From contig JAFOTD010000027.1 in assembly GCA_017388175.1 (NCBI GenBank), forward strand, positions 1 through 36,463: DNA of 36,463 bases, given 5' to 3'. This document shows, one piece after another, positions 16,150 through 24,245 of this stretch (its first letter is position 1; every line of letters begins with the position of its first letter). This DNA comes from Clostridia bacterium. GTDB taxonomy: Bacteria; Bacillota; Clostridia; Christensenellales; CAG-138. The notes beneath the pieces were generated by a model, which made no database searches, had not been told where the DNA came from, and worked only from the letters and a program-made list of their open reading frames with translations. Both the position numbers and the translations under genes were made by a program.

Positions 16150-16178
16150 TTGCTATTTGACGCTGTTTCCAGTATAAT
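16150..16178 (+). promoter_or_regulatory. Promoter for the secreted 5'-nucleotidase-like gene
   Basis: -35 TTGCTA (16150-16155), 17-base spacer, perfect -10 TATAAT (16173-16178). A 75-base leader follows, with the inverted repeat CATATA/TATATG at 16200-16219. Confidence 0.7.
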
Positions 16179-16259
16179 GTCTACGTATAGAACTGGGTAC
16201 ATATATCTTTTGGTATATGCTCACAACAGGTTCAAATAAGTAAGGAGGAAAAAAGAAAC

Positions 16260-19200
16260 ATGAGAAAAACCCTTTCTCTGGTCCTGGCAGTCCTGATGAT
16301 GCTTGCGCTGCTTCCCGCAGTCAAGCTTTCGACGGCTTATGCCGAAGACGCAGTGCCGACCTACAAAAAGGTCGAATCTGCCGAAGATCTGACTGACGGA
16401 TCGTACCTCGTTGTCGTCGACAGCAAGAAGCTCGACGGTGCCTATTATACCTTCAACGGTACCACGGCTACGTCGAACAACCTTGTTCGCGTTACGGACA
16501 TCGTCGACAACACGATCGAAGGCGACTATACTGCGAACGAGATCGAAATCGCTGTGGTCGAAGGCGGCTACACGCTCCAGAACAGCGCAGACAAGTATCT
16601 CAGTGCAGGCGACGGCAGCAATACCGTTGTTTTCGGTGACGAAGCGGTCGTCAACGGCATTACGCTTGGCAGCGATCTTAAGGTTTCGATCACCATGACC
16701 ACCGATGTTGCCCGCGAGTTCAAGCTGAACAATTCCAATGATCAGCCGTTCTTCCGGTACTACAAGGCCAGCTCTACCGGATCGAACTACTATCTGCCTT
16801 CCCTTTATAAGAAGGTAGAAGCGGAAGAGCCGGATCCCTCTCCCTCGACCGATCCCGAACCCTCTCCCTCGACCGAACCTGTTGATCCCGATCCCGAGAC
16901 CACAGCGATGGAGCTTGTGGAGAACGTCATCAACGGCAACGAAGTTGTCATCTTCTATCCCACCGACAGCAAGGTGATGACAGCGGAAGATTATCTCTAC
17001 AACAACAAAAAGCATGAGCTCGTCGCCGCAGACGCGACGCTGGCAGACGGCGTTCTGGCAGTTCCCGACGAGGCAGTTCGTCTGACTGTTGAAGTCACGT
17101 ACAACGCCGGCGATACCGAATTGCCCGAGCTGAACGTCAAAGGAACGGAAGGCACCTATAAGTATGCGTTCTGCACCGAAGACGATCTGTACCTTTATGC
17201 GGACGGTACGAACGTGCAGCTCGTAGAGCGCACCGAAGAGAACGAAGCGAACACGCTCTTCCAGCTTGAACCGGCAGAAGGCGGCTTCTACATCAAGTGC
17301 GACAGCGCAACCTACAACGGCAAGGCGCAGTACCTTGAGTATTACAACGGCTACTTCAGTGTATACGGTTTCAACGACAGCACGCCGAACATCTACACCT
17401 TCCAGTTCTACGCGGAACCCGAAGATGAGCCCATTGTCGAACCGACCGGCAACACGATCATTCTGTTCACGAACGACGTACACTGCGGCATCCGCGACGG
17501 CTGGGGTTACGCAGGTCTTGCGGACCTCAAGAAGACCCTCGAAGCAGAAGGCAACGAAGTCATCCTCGTTGACGCGGGCGACCACGTCCAGGGTGGCCCG
17601 ATCGGCTCCCTCACCCAGGGCGAAGCGATCATCGACATCATGAACTTTGTCGGTTATGATCTTGCAACGCTCGGCAACCATGAATTCGACTACGGCATGG
17701 ATCAGTTGTTTGCTCTCACCGAGCAGGCTGAATATCCGTACGTTTCCGCAAACTTCGTCAAGGTCGAAGGCAACGAGCCGGTGCTCGACGCTTACAAGAT
17801 CTTCGAAGCAAACGGCAAGAAGATCGCGTTCGTCGGTATCTCCACCCCCGAATCGATCACCAAGTCCACGCCGACGTACTTCATGAACGAAGACAACACC
17901 GCTTACGTCTACGGCTTCTGCCAGGATGCAACCGGTGAAGGCGTCTACACCGCAGTGCAGAATGCAATCGATGCAGCCAAGGCGGAAGGCGCGGATTACG
18001 TCATCCTCGTCGGTCATATGGGTATTGACGAGCAGTCCAGCCCGTGGATGTCCACCGAAGTCATCGCGAACATCACCGGCGCAGATGCATTCATCGACGG
18101 TCACAGCCACAGCGTCATCAACGAGGTTGTCGAGGATAAGAACGCCGGCGGCAAAGGCGTTCTCCACGGCCAGACCGGCACGAAGCTTGCGAACATCGGC
18201 AAGCTGACGATTGATGCAGACGGCGGTCTCACAATGGAGATCCTCCCCGCATCCGAGAAAGTCAAGGACGATCCGGAAACCGACGAATACATTAAGGGCA
18301 TCGAAGACGAGTTCAACGCTCTGCTGAACACCGTTGTTGCGCACACCGATCATGATCTCACGATCCTTGATCCGGATACCAACAATCGTGCAGTCCGCAG
18401 CAAGGAAACCAACCTCGGTGACCTGTGCGCGGATGCGTATCGTTACATGTTCGATGCGGATGTCGCGTTTGTCAACGGCGGCGGCGTTCGTGCGAACATC
18501 CCGACCGGCGACATCACGTTCCAACAGATCATCAACGTTCATCCGTTCGGCAACACAGCGGTGCTCGCGGAAGTCACGGGTCAGCAGATCCTTGATGCAC
18601 TCGAGATGGGCGCACGCGTCAACCCGGGTGAGAACGGCGGCTTCCTGCAGGTTGCGGGCCTGAAGTACGAGATCCACAACTATATTGAGCCGAACTGCGT
18701 TGTCGGAACGGATAAGATGTGGGCAGGTCCCGTCGATGCGTCGCTTCCGTACCGCGTCCAGAACGTTCAGGTTCTGAACAAGGAAACCGGCGAATACGAA
18801 GATCTCGATCTCGAAAAGAAGTACACGCTTGCATCCCATAACTACATGCTCATGGATATGGGCGACGGCTTTGCGATGTTCGGACCGAACATTACCATCC
18901 TTGAGGATTCCGGCAAGCTCGACAACCAGGTCCTGATCGACTACATCCAGTCGATGCCCGAAGTGGACGGTGTCCATCAGGTTGAAGGCTACACCGATCC
19001 GAAGGGCGAAGGCCGTATCAAGATCTTCACCGAAGTTCCGAAGGTTCTCCCGACGTTCTACGGCGAAGATGTGATGGCTGCCGATGTACTCGAAGAAGTG
19101 GACGGCGAAGAGCTCTATCGCTACGACGTGAAGGTCAAGAATTTTGATCCGGAAACCGAAGTTGTCGGCATGCAGATGTTTGTTGCATTCGATAACGAGG

Positions 19201-20153
19201 CGCTTGAATTCGTCAACGCGTACTCCGTGTTCGAAGGCAACCTTGGCGTCAATGAAGCGGACGGCGTTCTTTCCTTCGCATGGGCGACCAGCGGCGAGGG
19301 CGTCACGATCGAAGATGAAACGGTTATCGTATCGTTCTACTTCAAGCTGATCAAGCCGCTCGAAGACGGCGAAGCTGTTGAATTCCTCTTCGTTCCCTCT
19401 GCAAACGACGGAATGACCGGATACTCCTACGTCGACGGTGAGACCGTTGTTGAGGCAGCGGAAGTCAGCACCGAAGACGGCAGCATCACTTTCTCCACGC
19501 CGAGCGAACTCACCATCTACGGCGAAGACGTCATGTCGCTTGACGTGATGACCGTTGAAAACGGCGAACGCCTCTATCGTTATGATATCCGCGTGAAGGA
19601 TCTGCCCGCGGCAGGTCTCAAGGTCAACAGCGCGCAGATCTTCCTCGCATGCGACGAGCTTCTCGAGCTCCGTAAGTCGGAAGGCATGTTCGACTGGACC
19701 ATGGGCGAAAAGAACGGTAAACTGATGTTTGTCTGGGCGTCCGAGACCCCGGTCGAACTCAAGAACGACGACATCGTCCTGACGCTCTACTTCGCGGCTC
19801 CGAATGCAAAGGGCGGCGAGGTCGCACAGATCGCGTTCACGATGAACACGCTGAATACGCTCAGCGCAATGTCGATCGTCTATGGCGGCGAAGTGCTCGA
19901 GATCGAAGCCTCCACCGTTGACGGCAGCATCACCTTCGCGGAAGTCACACTCGGCGATGCAAACTGCGACGGTCATGTCACCGCGGCTGATGCAGCGTTG
20001 ATCCTCCGCTCCCTCGTCGGACTCGCTGAGCTCTCCGAGCAAGGCGCGCTCAATGCAGACGTTGACGGCGACTGCGAAGTCACCGCAGAAGATGCGGCTC
20101 TGATCCTCCGCTACATCGTTAAGCTGATTGAAGTCTTCCCCGTGGAAGAATAA
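16260..20153 (+). CDS. Secreted multidomain 5'-nucleotidase-like metallophosphoesterase with cohesin-like and dockerin domains
   Basis: A 1297-residue exported protein. A signal peptide ends near residue 28 (STAYA|ED). Next is a module starting YKKVESAEDLTDGSYLVVV (about 34-190), a Pro/Ser/Asp linker (PSPSTDPEPSPSTEP) and a second module (about 220-390, VMTAEDYLYNNKKHELVAAD). A calcineurin-like metallophosphoesterase follows (about 398-650) with TNDVHCG, DAGDHVQGG, LGNHEFDYG and GHSHS metal ligands. The 5'-nucleotidase C-terminal domain is at about 700-900 (FVNGGGVRANIP). Two cohesin-like beta domains occupy about 925-1225, each starting FYGEDVM or IYGEDVM. A type I dockerin closes the protein (1230-1297), with paired calcium loops DANCDGHVTAADAALILR and DVDGDCEVTAEDAALILR. 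It probably hydrolyses extracellular nucleotides. AAGGAGG precedes the ATG. Both N-terminal modules recur in the protein at 27649-30318. Confidence 0.93.
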   Translation: MRKTLSLVLAVLMMLALLPAVKLSTAYAEDAVPTYKKVESAEDLTDGSYLVVVDSKKLDGAYYTFNGTTATSNNLVRVTDIVDNTIEGDYTANEIEIAVVEGGYTLQNSADKYLSAGDGSNTVVFGDEAVVNGITLGSDLKVSITMTTDVAREFKLNNSNDQPFFRYYKASSTGSNYYLPSLYKKVEAEEPDPSPSTDPEPSPSTEPVDPDPETTAMELVENVINGNEVVIFYPTDSKVMTAEDYLYNNKKHELVAADATLADGVLAVPDEAVRLTVEVTYNAGDTELPELNVKGTEGTYKYAFCTEDDLYLYADGTNVQLVERTEENEANTLFQLEPAEGGFYIKCDSATYNGKAQYLEYYNGYFSVYGFNDSTPNIYTFQFYAEPEDEPIVEPTGNTIILFTNDVHCGIRDGWGYAGLADLKKTLEAEGNEVILVDAGDHVQGGPIGSLTQGEAIIDIMNFVGYDLATLGNHEFDYGMDQLFALTEQAEYPYVSANFVKVEGNEPVLDAYKIFEANGKKIAFVGISTPESITKSTPTYFMNEDNTAYVYGFCQDATGEGVYTAVQNAIDAAKAEGADYVILVGHMGIDEQSSPWMSTEVIANITGADAFIDGHSHSVINEVVEDKNAGGKGVLHGQTGTKLANIGKLTIDADGGLTMEILPASEKVKDDPETDEYIKGIEDEFNALLNTVVAHTDHDLTILDPDTNNRAVRSKETNLGDLCADAYRYMFDADVAFVNGGGVRANIPTGDITFQQIINVHPFGNTAVLAEVTGQQILDALEMGARVNPGENGGFLQVAGLKYEIHNYIEPNCVVGTDKMWAGPVDASLPYRVQNVQVLNKETGEYEDLDLEKKYTLASHNYMLMDMGDGFAMFGPNITILEDSGKLDNQVLIDYIQSMPEVDGVHQVEGYTDPKGEGRIKIFTEVPKVLPTFYGEDVMAADVLEEVDGEELYRYDVKVKNFDPETEVVGMQMFVAFDNEALEFVNAYSVFEGNLGVNEADGVLSFAWATSGEGVTIEDETVIVSFYFKLIKPLEDGEAVEFLFVPSANDGMTGYSYVDGETVVEAAEVSTEDGSITFSTPSELTIYGEDVMSLDVMTVENGERLYRYDIRVKDLPAAGLKVNSAQIFLACDELLELRKSEGMFDWTMGEKNGKLMFVWASETPVELKNDDIVLTLYFAAPNAKGGEVAQIAFTMNTLNTLSAMSIVYGGEVLEIEASTVDGSITFAEVTLGDANCDGHVTAADAALILRSLVGLAELSEQGALNADVDGDCEVTAEDAALILRYIVKLIEVFPVEE

Positions 20154-20164
20154 CTCCTTACTTA

Positions 20165-20200
20165 AAAAACGGGATCGCTGAAAAGCGATCCCGTTTTCTT
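20165..20200 (+). terminator. Strong bidirectional intrinsic terminator
   Basis: A 14-base stem, AAAACGGGATCGCT (20166-20179) with AGCGATCCCGTTTT (20184-20197), and a GAAA loop. T- and A-runs on either side let it serve both convergent genes. Confidence 0.93.
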
Positions 20201-20245
20201 TCTGCAAAACCTCCGATGCCCGGCGGCTTTTCCAAATTATTGTTT

Positions 20246-20803
20246 CTATAACAGTTTCATCCGCTCGTTCAGGCGCTGATAGACCGGGCGCATCCACGGC
20301 TCCGAACACGCTTTGATCGCCTCGTCCGGCAGAAACCACTTCACCGCGCTGTTCTCGTCCGCTTTGATGCGCAAAGGCTCCGAATCGTCCGCAATCAGCA
20401 GGTACGTGCCGTTCAGATGCAGATGTGCCGGGACGAACTTTCCGCGCTTATAGTGCGGGTTGACGGTCAGCGTTTCGATCGACAGCAACTCTTCCGACGC
20501 CGGACGTACGGATACAAGTCCGGTCTCCTCCCTTGCCTCTTTCAGCGCGACCTTCAGAAGATCGCGTTCGCCGTCCGCATGACCGCCGGTCCACGCCCAC
20601 GAGTCGTAGATATTGTGATAGATCATCAGCACGCGATCGCGCGATTCGTTCGTGATCCACGCGGACGCGGTCACATGGCAAAGAAGATTACTGCGTTCGT
20701 ATACGTCCTCAAAGAGCGCAAGGCAGTCCAGCATGACCGCCTTGTCCGCCGCTTCCTGCTCATCGCACGGCTGATATAGGAGCAAAGCGTTTTTGAAGTC
20801 CAT
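20246..20803 (-). CDS. Nudix hydrolase
   Basis: This 185-residue cytosolic hydrolase carries a Nudix box near residues 72-95: GGHADGERDLLKVALKEARE followed by ETGL. The REETG core that binds the metal is intact, while the first Glu of the classic motif is shifted by one. Nudix enzymes cleave nucleoside diphosphates linked to another group; the substrate here is unknown. ITNESRDRVLMIYH before the box and a C-terminal WFLPDEAI match the common Nudix layout. The start at 20803 lies one base after the stop of the upstream zinc-ribbon gene, so the two are translationally coupled; the longer in-frame extension upstream is rejected for that reason. Confidence 0.88.
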   Translation of the reverse strand: MDFKNALLLYQPCDEQEAADKAVMLDCLALFEDVYERSNLLCHVTASAWITNESRDRVLMIYHNIYDSWAWTGGHADGERDLLKVALKEAREETGLVSVRPASEELLSIETLTVNPHYKRGKFVPAHLHLNGTYLLIADDSEPLRIKADENSAVKWFLPDEAIKACSEPWMRPVYQRLNERMKLL

Positions 20804-20804
20804 T

Positions 20805-22763
20805 TTAATACCCTGAATAGCAGTTGCTGTATTCATTATACGTGATATGCGGGAGATACGTGACGCCTTCGTCGACCGTTCGGTTCGCTCCGTTGATAAA
20901 CAGAACCAGATCCCTGGTCGTGTCAGTATTCCCGATGTAGTAGAATCCGTCTCCCGAAGCTGTCGGATAATCGTATTCTCCGTTTTCGCTGACCAGCACG
21001 GTCTTTCCTTCCTCATACCGGAACCAGGACTCGTTCCCCTGTTCGTCCTTAATACGGTAGTATAATACCCTATTCCCGATCATACCCGAATCCGGTCTGG
21101 CATGCTCTGCGATCAGCGCAGTCTGACCGTTCCGATAGGCATACAGCGTGCGGGTACGCGCTTCCGGTTCCCTGACCTCATACACGATCTCGCCGCTCTC
21201 CGACACGCCGATGCAGGACGCATTCCCGGCGATCCGGATACTCTTTCCGTCCCGATACAGCATGATCGTGCCCGGGGATGACGGTTTGCTTTTACCCATT
21301 TGGTAAACGACGGTGTTCGTGTTCGGTATCAGACGGATATAATCCAGAACGTGTTCAGGAATATGCATTATCCTGTAATCCGGATTGTACCACACGTCGT
21401 CGCCGATCGTTTCGCTGTCGATGCAAAGCCTGCCGCCGTTGCCGGTATCAGCCTCCTCCATGAAAAGGATCCTGCCGTCCTCCGTCAGGATCGGCTCAAA
21501 ATCCGGATCGTACCGGTTCAGCCTCTCCATCGGCTGCGGCTTTCCGTCCCGGATCCTGATCCGATACAGGTACGTATCGTCCCATTCGTCCGTTCGCAGA
21601 TACATCGCCCTCCCTGCATCGTCAAACAGGACGCGATCGATCTCGTCAAAGTCCAGCCCGAGCCGGACCTTCTCCGCCCCGCACGCCGCGTAAATCGTTC
21701 CGTCGGAGGTGCGGTACACGATCATCGGCAGTTTGTAGCTTGCCTTATAATGCCCTTCCTCGCCGTAATGGTACCAGAAAAGCTCCTCCATGGTATCCAT
21801 ACTCTCCCCATCGTCCGTCACGCGGCGGCATTGTTTCCCATCAAAGAAGAACAGCGCGTTTCCTCGGGAATCTTCGGCAACGAAATATGCTTCTCCGGTC
21901 GGATAGATGTAGATCGTCGTATACACGTCGCCCGCGATTCGTTCGATCTCTCCGCTCTCGATCCCGATCCGATAGAACACGCTGCTGCGGAAATAGTATA
22001 CGGCAGTGTCATTTTGCGAGATGCAGAACAGCCCATCGTCGGCACGATCCAGCGCTTTCGGTTCCTTGCCGAGCTTCTTTGCGTACAGCATGCCGCTTTC
22101 GTCCCGGTATACCCAGCCGCTGTAATCGCCGAATCTTGCCGCCTTGTCCGGAACGATCTCGGGAACAAGCGTTCCAACGGAACAAAGCCGCGGTTCCATC
22201 CACAGTGAATCCGTTTTGACGTCATACTCGAACATGGTGCAATCTTCGTTAAAATAACAGGTTAAGACGTTCTCGTCTATGCGGACCGGGTCTTCGTTTT
22301 GTCCGTTGATCCGTTTTGCGTACAGCGTCTCGTTTACCGTGTACAGGACTGTGTGAAGATCCGTGCTGCACCAGATCCGCACCTCATCACCGTCCGAACA
22401 GCGGAACAGCTCCGTGGTCGTATTTGAGACGGTGTCGGCGAGATAATACGTCCCGTCCTTTGCATAGATGATGGGCTCTGCGGCGACCTCCCGGGTCGGG
22501 ACCTCCTCTTTCCCTTTACGAAGGATCAGTATGAGCAGCACCGCGATCGCGGCGGCAAGCACCAGCACGATCCCGCCGATCAGGAGCGGCGCCCTGAGGC
22601 TCTTCTTTTTCGCCGAGGCGACCGGTTGCTCCGGCTTCACCGGCGCCGAGGTCGGCTTCTCGGAAGGCGCCGCCTGCGTTTTTTCGACAAGACGCGCGCC
22701 GCAGCTTTTACAAAACACTGCGTTTTCCGTAATCGGTTTCCCGCATTCGGGACAAACCTTCAT
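20805..22763 (-). CDS. Zinc-ribbon membrane protein with large extracellular beta-propeller-like domain
   Basis: The 652-residue protein starts MKVCPECGKPITENAVFCKS, a double CxxC zinc ribbon (CPEC, CKSC). A Pro/Ala/Lys linker follows, then one membrane helix (about 56-80, LLIGGIVLVLAAAIAVLLIL). About 570 residues of short beta-strand repeats follow, such as IIYAKDGTYYLADT, MLYAKKLGKEPKALD and ALFFFDGKQCRRVTD. The topology suggests a cytosolic ribbon and an outside propeller (DUF5050-like, by style). The function is unknown; sensing or cell-envelope display is possible. AGGGGGAA, 6 bases before 22763, sets the start. The Nudix gene is coupled downstream. A second zinc-ribbon membrane protein is at 34596-35288. 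Confidence 0.8.
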   Translation of the reverse strand: MKVCPECGKPITENAVFCKSCGARLVEKTQAAPSEKPTSAPVKPEQPVASAKKKSLRAPLLIGGIVLVLAAAIAVLLILILRKGKEEVPTREVAAEPIIYAKDGTYYLADTVSNTTTELFRCSDGDEVRIWCSTDLHTVLYTVNETLYAKRINGQNEDPVRIDENVLTCYFNEDCTMFEYDVKTDSLWMEPRLCSVGTLVPEIVPDKAARFGDYSGWVYRDESGMLYAKKLGKEPKALDRADDGLFCISQNDTAVYYFRSSVFYRIGIESGEIERIAGDVYTTIYIYPTGEAYFVAEDSRGNALFFFDGKQCRRVTDDGESMDTMEELFWYHYGEEGHYKASYKLPMIVYRTSDGTIYAACGAEKVRLGLDFDEIDRVLFDDAGRAMYLRTDEWDDTYLYRIRIRDGKPQPMERLNRYDPDFEPILTEDGRILFMEEADTGNGGRLCIDSETIGDDVWYNPDYRIMHIPEHVLDYIRLIPNTNTVVYQMGKSKPSSPGTIMLYRDGKSIRIAGNASCIGVSESGEIVYEVREPEARTRTLYAYRNGQTALIAEHARPDSGMIGNRVLYYRIKDEQGNESWFRYEEGKTVLVSENGEYDYPTASGDGFYYIGNTDTTRDLVLFINGANRTVDEGVTYLPHITYNEYSNCYSGY

Positions 22764-22795
22764 GATCGTTCCCCCTGTCATTTACCGTTGAAATC

Positions 22796-22824
22796 ATACT
22801 ATCACAGAATGCTCTTGCCCGCAA
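22796..22824 (-). promoter_or_regulatory. Promoter for the zinc-ribbon/Nudix pair
   Basis: Minus strand: -35 TTGCGG (22824-22819), 17-base spacer, -10 TAGTAT (22801-22796). It overlaps the divergent ung promoter, so the two may compete for polymerase. Confidence 0.5.
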
Positions 22825-22843
22825 GCGCGCTTTGGTGTATACT
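22815..22843 (+). promoter_or_regulatory. Promoter for ung
   Basis: -35 TTGCCC (22815-22820), 17-base spacer, -10 TATACT (22838-22843). Confidence 0.65.
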
Positions 22844-22866
22844 GAAAAAAAAGATCGGAGGCGGGT

Positions 22867-23535
22867 ATGGTACACATCGGAAATGACTGGGACGCGCTTT
22901 TGCAGGACTATTTTGCGTCGGAACCGTATCAGGCGCTGCGGCGGTTTCTCGCCGAGGAATACCGCACGCATACGATATATCCGAGCATGTACGATATCTT
23001 TAACGCCTTAAAATACACCAGCTTTTCCGACACGAAGGTCGTCATTCTCGGGCAGGATCCGTATCACGGGCCAGGGCAGGCGCACGGACTTTGTTTCTCC
23101 GTCAAGCGCGGTGTAGAACCGCCTCCTTCGCTCAAAAACATCTTTTCCGAGCTGCATGAGGACTTGGGCCTGCCGATCCCGAAAACCGGCGAATTGACCG
23201 CGTGGGCGCGTCAGGGCGTGCTTCTTTTGAACACGGTGCTGACCGTGCGCGAGCACATGCCGAATTCTCACAAGGGGCACGGCTGGGAGGCGTTTACCGA
23301 CCGCGTGATCGAGCTGCTGAACGAAAAGCAGACGCTGATCGTGTTCCTGCTGTGGGGCGCGAACGCGCGCAACAAGGCGAAGATCGTGACGAACCCGATC
23401 CATATCAAGCTGGAAGCGCCGCATCCGAGCCCGCTCTCCGCATACAACGGTTTTTTCGGCTGCCGGCATTTTTCCAAGGCGAACGCATGGCTTGAAAAAA
23501 CAGGCCAGGCGCCGATTGACTGGCGTCTCGACTGA
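22867..23535 (+). CDS. ung: Uracil-DNA glycosylase, family 1
   Basis: Ung removes uracil from DNA to start base-excision repair. The 222-residue protein has the water-activating motif GQDPYHGPGQAHGLCFSV (about 59-76), with the catalytic Asp and the uracil-excluding Tyr. The middle motif LLLNTVLTV follows. The leucine-loop motif HPSPLSAYNGFFGCRHFSKA (about 182-201) has the catalytic His. LLWGANARNKA is also family-typical. CGGAGGCGGG lies before the ATG. It is a single-gene transcript with no clear terminator before the tRNA promoter. Confidence 0.98.
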   Translation: MVHIGNDWDALLQDYFASEPYQALRRFLAEEYRTHTIYPSMYDIFNALKYTSFSDTKVVILGQDPYHGPGQAHGLCFSVKRGVEPPPSLKNIFSELHEDLGLPIPKTGELTAWARQGVLLLNTVLTVREHMPNSHKGHGWEAFTDRVIELLNEKQTLIVFLLWGANARNKAKIVTNPIHIKLEAPHPSPLSAYNGFFGCRHFSKANAWLEKTGQAPIDWRLD

Positions 23536-23569
23536 CCCGAAAAACTTTTTGCAAATTGCAAAAAAAGGA

Positions 23570-23598
23570 TTGACAAAACCGACAATCTTCGGTATTAT
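23570..23598 (+). promoter_or_regulatory. Promoter of the tRNA-Glu gene
   Basis: -35 TTGACA (23570-23575), 17-base spacer, -10 TATTAT (23593-23598), 12 bases before the mature 5' end. Confidence 0.82.
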
Positions 23599-23609
23599 AT
23601 CTCTTGCGT

Positions 23610-23685
23610 GCTCGGTTCGTCTAGTGGCCTAGGACACCGCCCTCTCACGGCGGTAACACGGGTTCGACTCCCGTACCGGGTACCA
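23610..23685 (+). tRNA. tRNA-Glu (anticodon CTC), CCA encoded
   Basis: The 76-base gene folds as a cloverleaf. The acceptor stem GCTCGGT pairs with ACCGGGT (two G-U pairs). The anticodon stem CCGCC/GGCGG holds the loop CTCTCAC, with anticodon CTC reading GAG. The T-arm ACGGG/CCCGT holds TTCGACT. The discriminator is A, followed by encoded CCA. The body closely follows bacterial tRNA-Glu. It is a solitary gene with its own promoter and terminator. Confidence 0.95.
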
Positions 23686-23692
23686 CGATACC

Positions 23693-23721
23693 AAAAAAGT
23701 CCTCAAATCGGGGACTTTTTT
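23693..23721 (+). terminator. Bidirectional intrinsic terminator after tRNA-Glu
   Basis: An A6-GTCC arm (to 23702) pairs with GGAC-T6 (23712-23721). Both strands give a U-tract, so it also serves the minus-strand small gene ending at 23745. Confidence 0.85.
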
Positions 23722-23744
23722 CATTTCGGCAGCAATGGTGGTAG

Positions 23745-24229
23745 TCACCGTTCGTACCGCTTGATCAGGCTCTGAAGTTCTCTCTGCTTGTTCGCCGGGA
23801 GATCGCCCATCATGTTCCGAAGTTTTTCGATCATGCCTTCATCGCGAGAATAACCGTCTTCACGGCTATAGCGACCCATGCGGTCACGGCGCGAGGAATA
23901 ACGGCTGCGCTCGGTGCGCTCATCGTCTGCGTACTTCGGCTCGGCGTAGGACATACGACCATCGTCATACGACCCACGATAAGATCCACGATAAGAACCA
24001 CGATACGATCATGTTCTTTGTGCCGCGCTCTGCCGTGCTTCTTCGCTGACGCGCTGCAGATCAATATTCATCTGCGCGATGAATTTATTGACAGCTTTTG
24101 CCGACTTGTACTGCTTGTGCGCGAAATCCTTGACAAACGTATCAAATTCAAGGAAACTCTCGCAGCATCTTGCGACGACTTCTTCTTCCGCGTCATAGCG
24201 CTTTTGCAGTTCCTTCTTTTTCCGAACAT
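23745..24229 (-). pseudogene. Broken small gene: one frameshift and one in-frame TGA; coiled N-part and SYRG-repeat C-part
   Basis: From the ATG at 24229 the frame reads MFGKR and is then lost. Adding one A to the A5 run at 24221-24217 restores a sensible 73-residue helical protein (MFGKKKELQKRYDAEEE at its start, FIAQMNIDLQRVSEEA near its end). It stops at TGA 24011-24009. Beyond that TGA the same frame continues without a break: three SYRG repeats, SYDDGR, an Arg/Tyr/Ser-rich stretch and a charged helix IEKLRNMMGDLPANKQ, ending at 23745. Together this gives about 161 residues with one nonsense codon (CGA to TGA would explain it). The C-terminal helix resembles small phage-like Bacillota proteins, as far as I recall. 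An independent 69-residue product from ATG 23954 is possible but has no ribosome binding site. Confidence 0.6.
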
Positions 24230-24245
24230 TGCGTTTCCATCCGTT

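Noticed and set aside
16221-20339. A 1372-residue open frame antisense to the secreted nucleotidase gene.
   Set aside because: It is a by-product of codon bias on the sense strand. It has no ribosome binding site or recognisable domain, while the sense protein has a signal peptide and clear domains.
23551-23566. Palindrome TTTTTGCAAATTGCAAAAA after ung as a terminator.
   Set aside because: The stem is weak and AT-rich and no U-tract follows it on the plus strand.
23745-24229. Reassigned TGA (recoding or an alternative genetic code).
   Set aside because: The sirtuin, fhs, ung and ABC transporter genes end in TGA at natural protein ends, and no selenocysteine element is visible.
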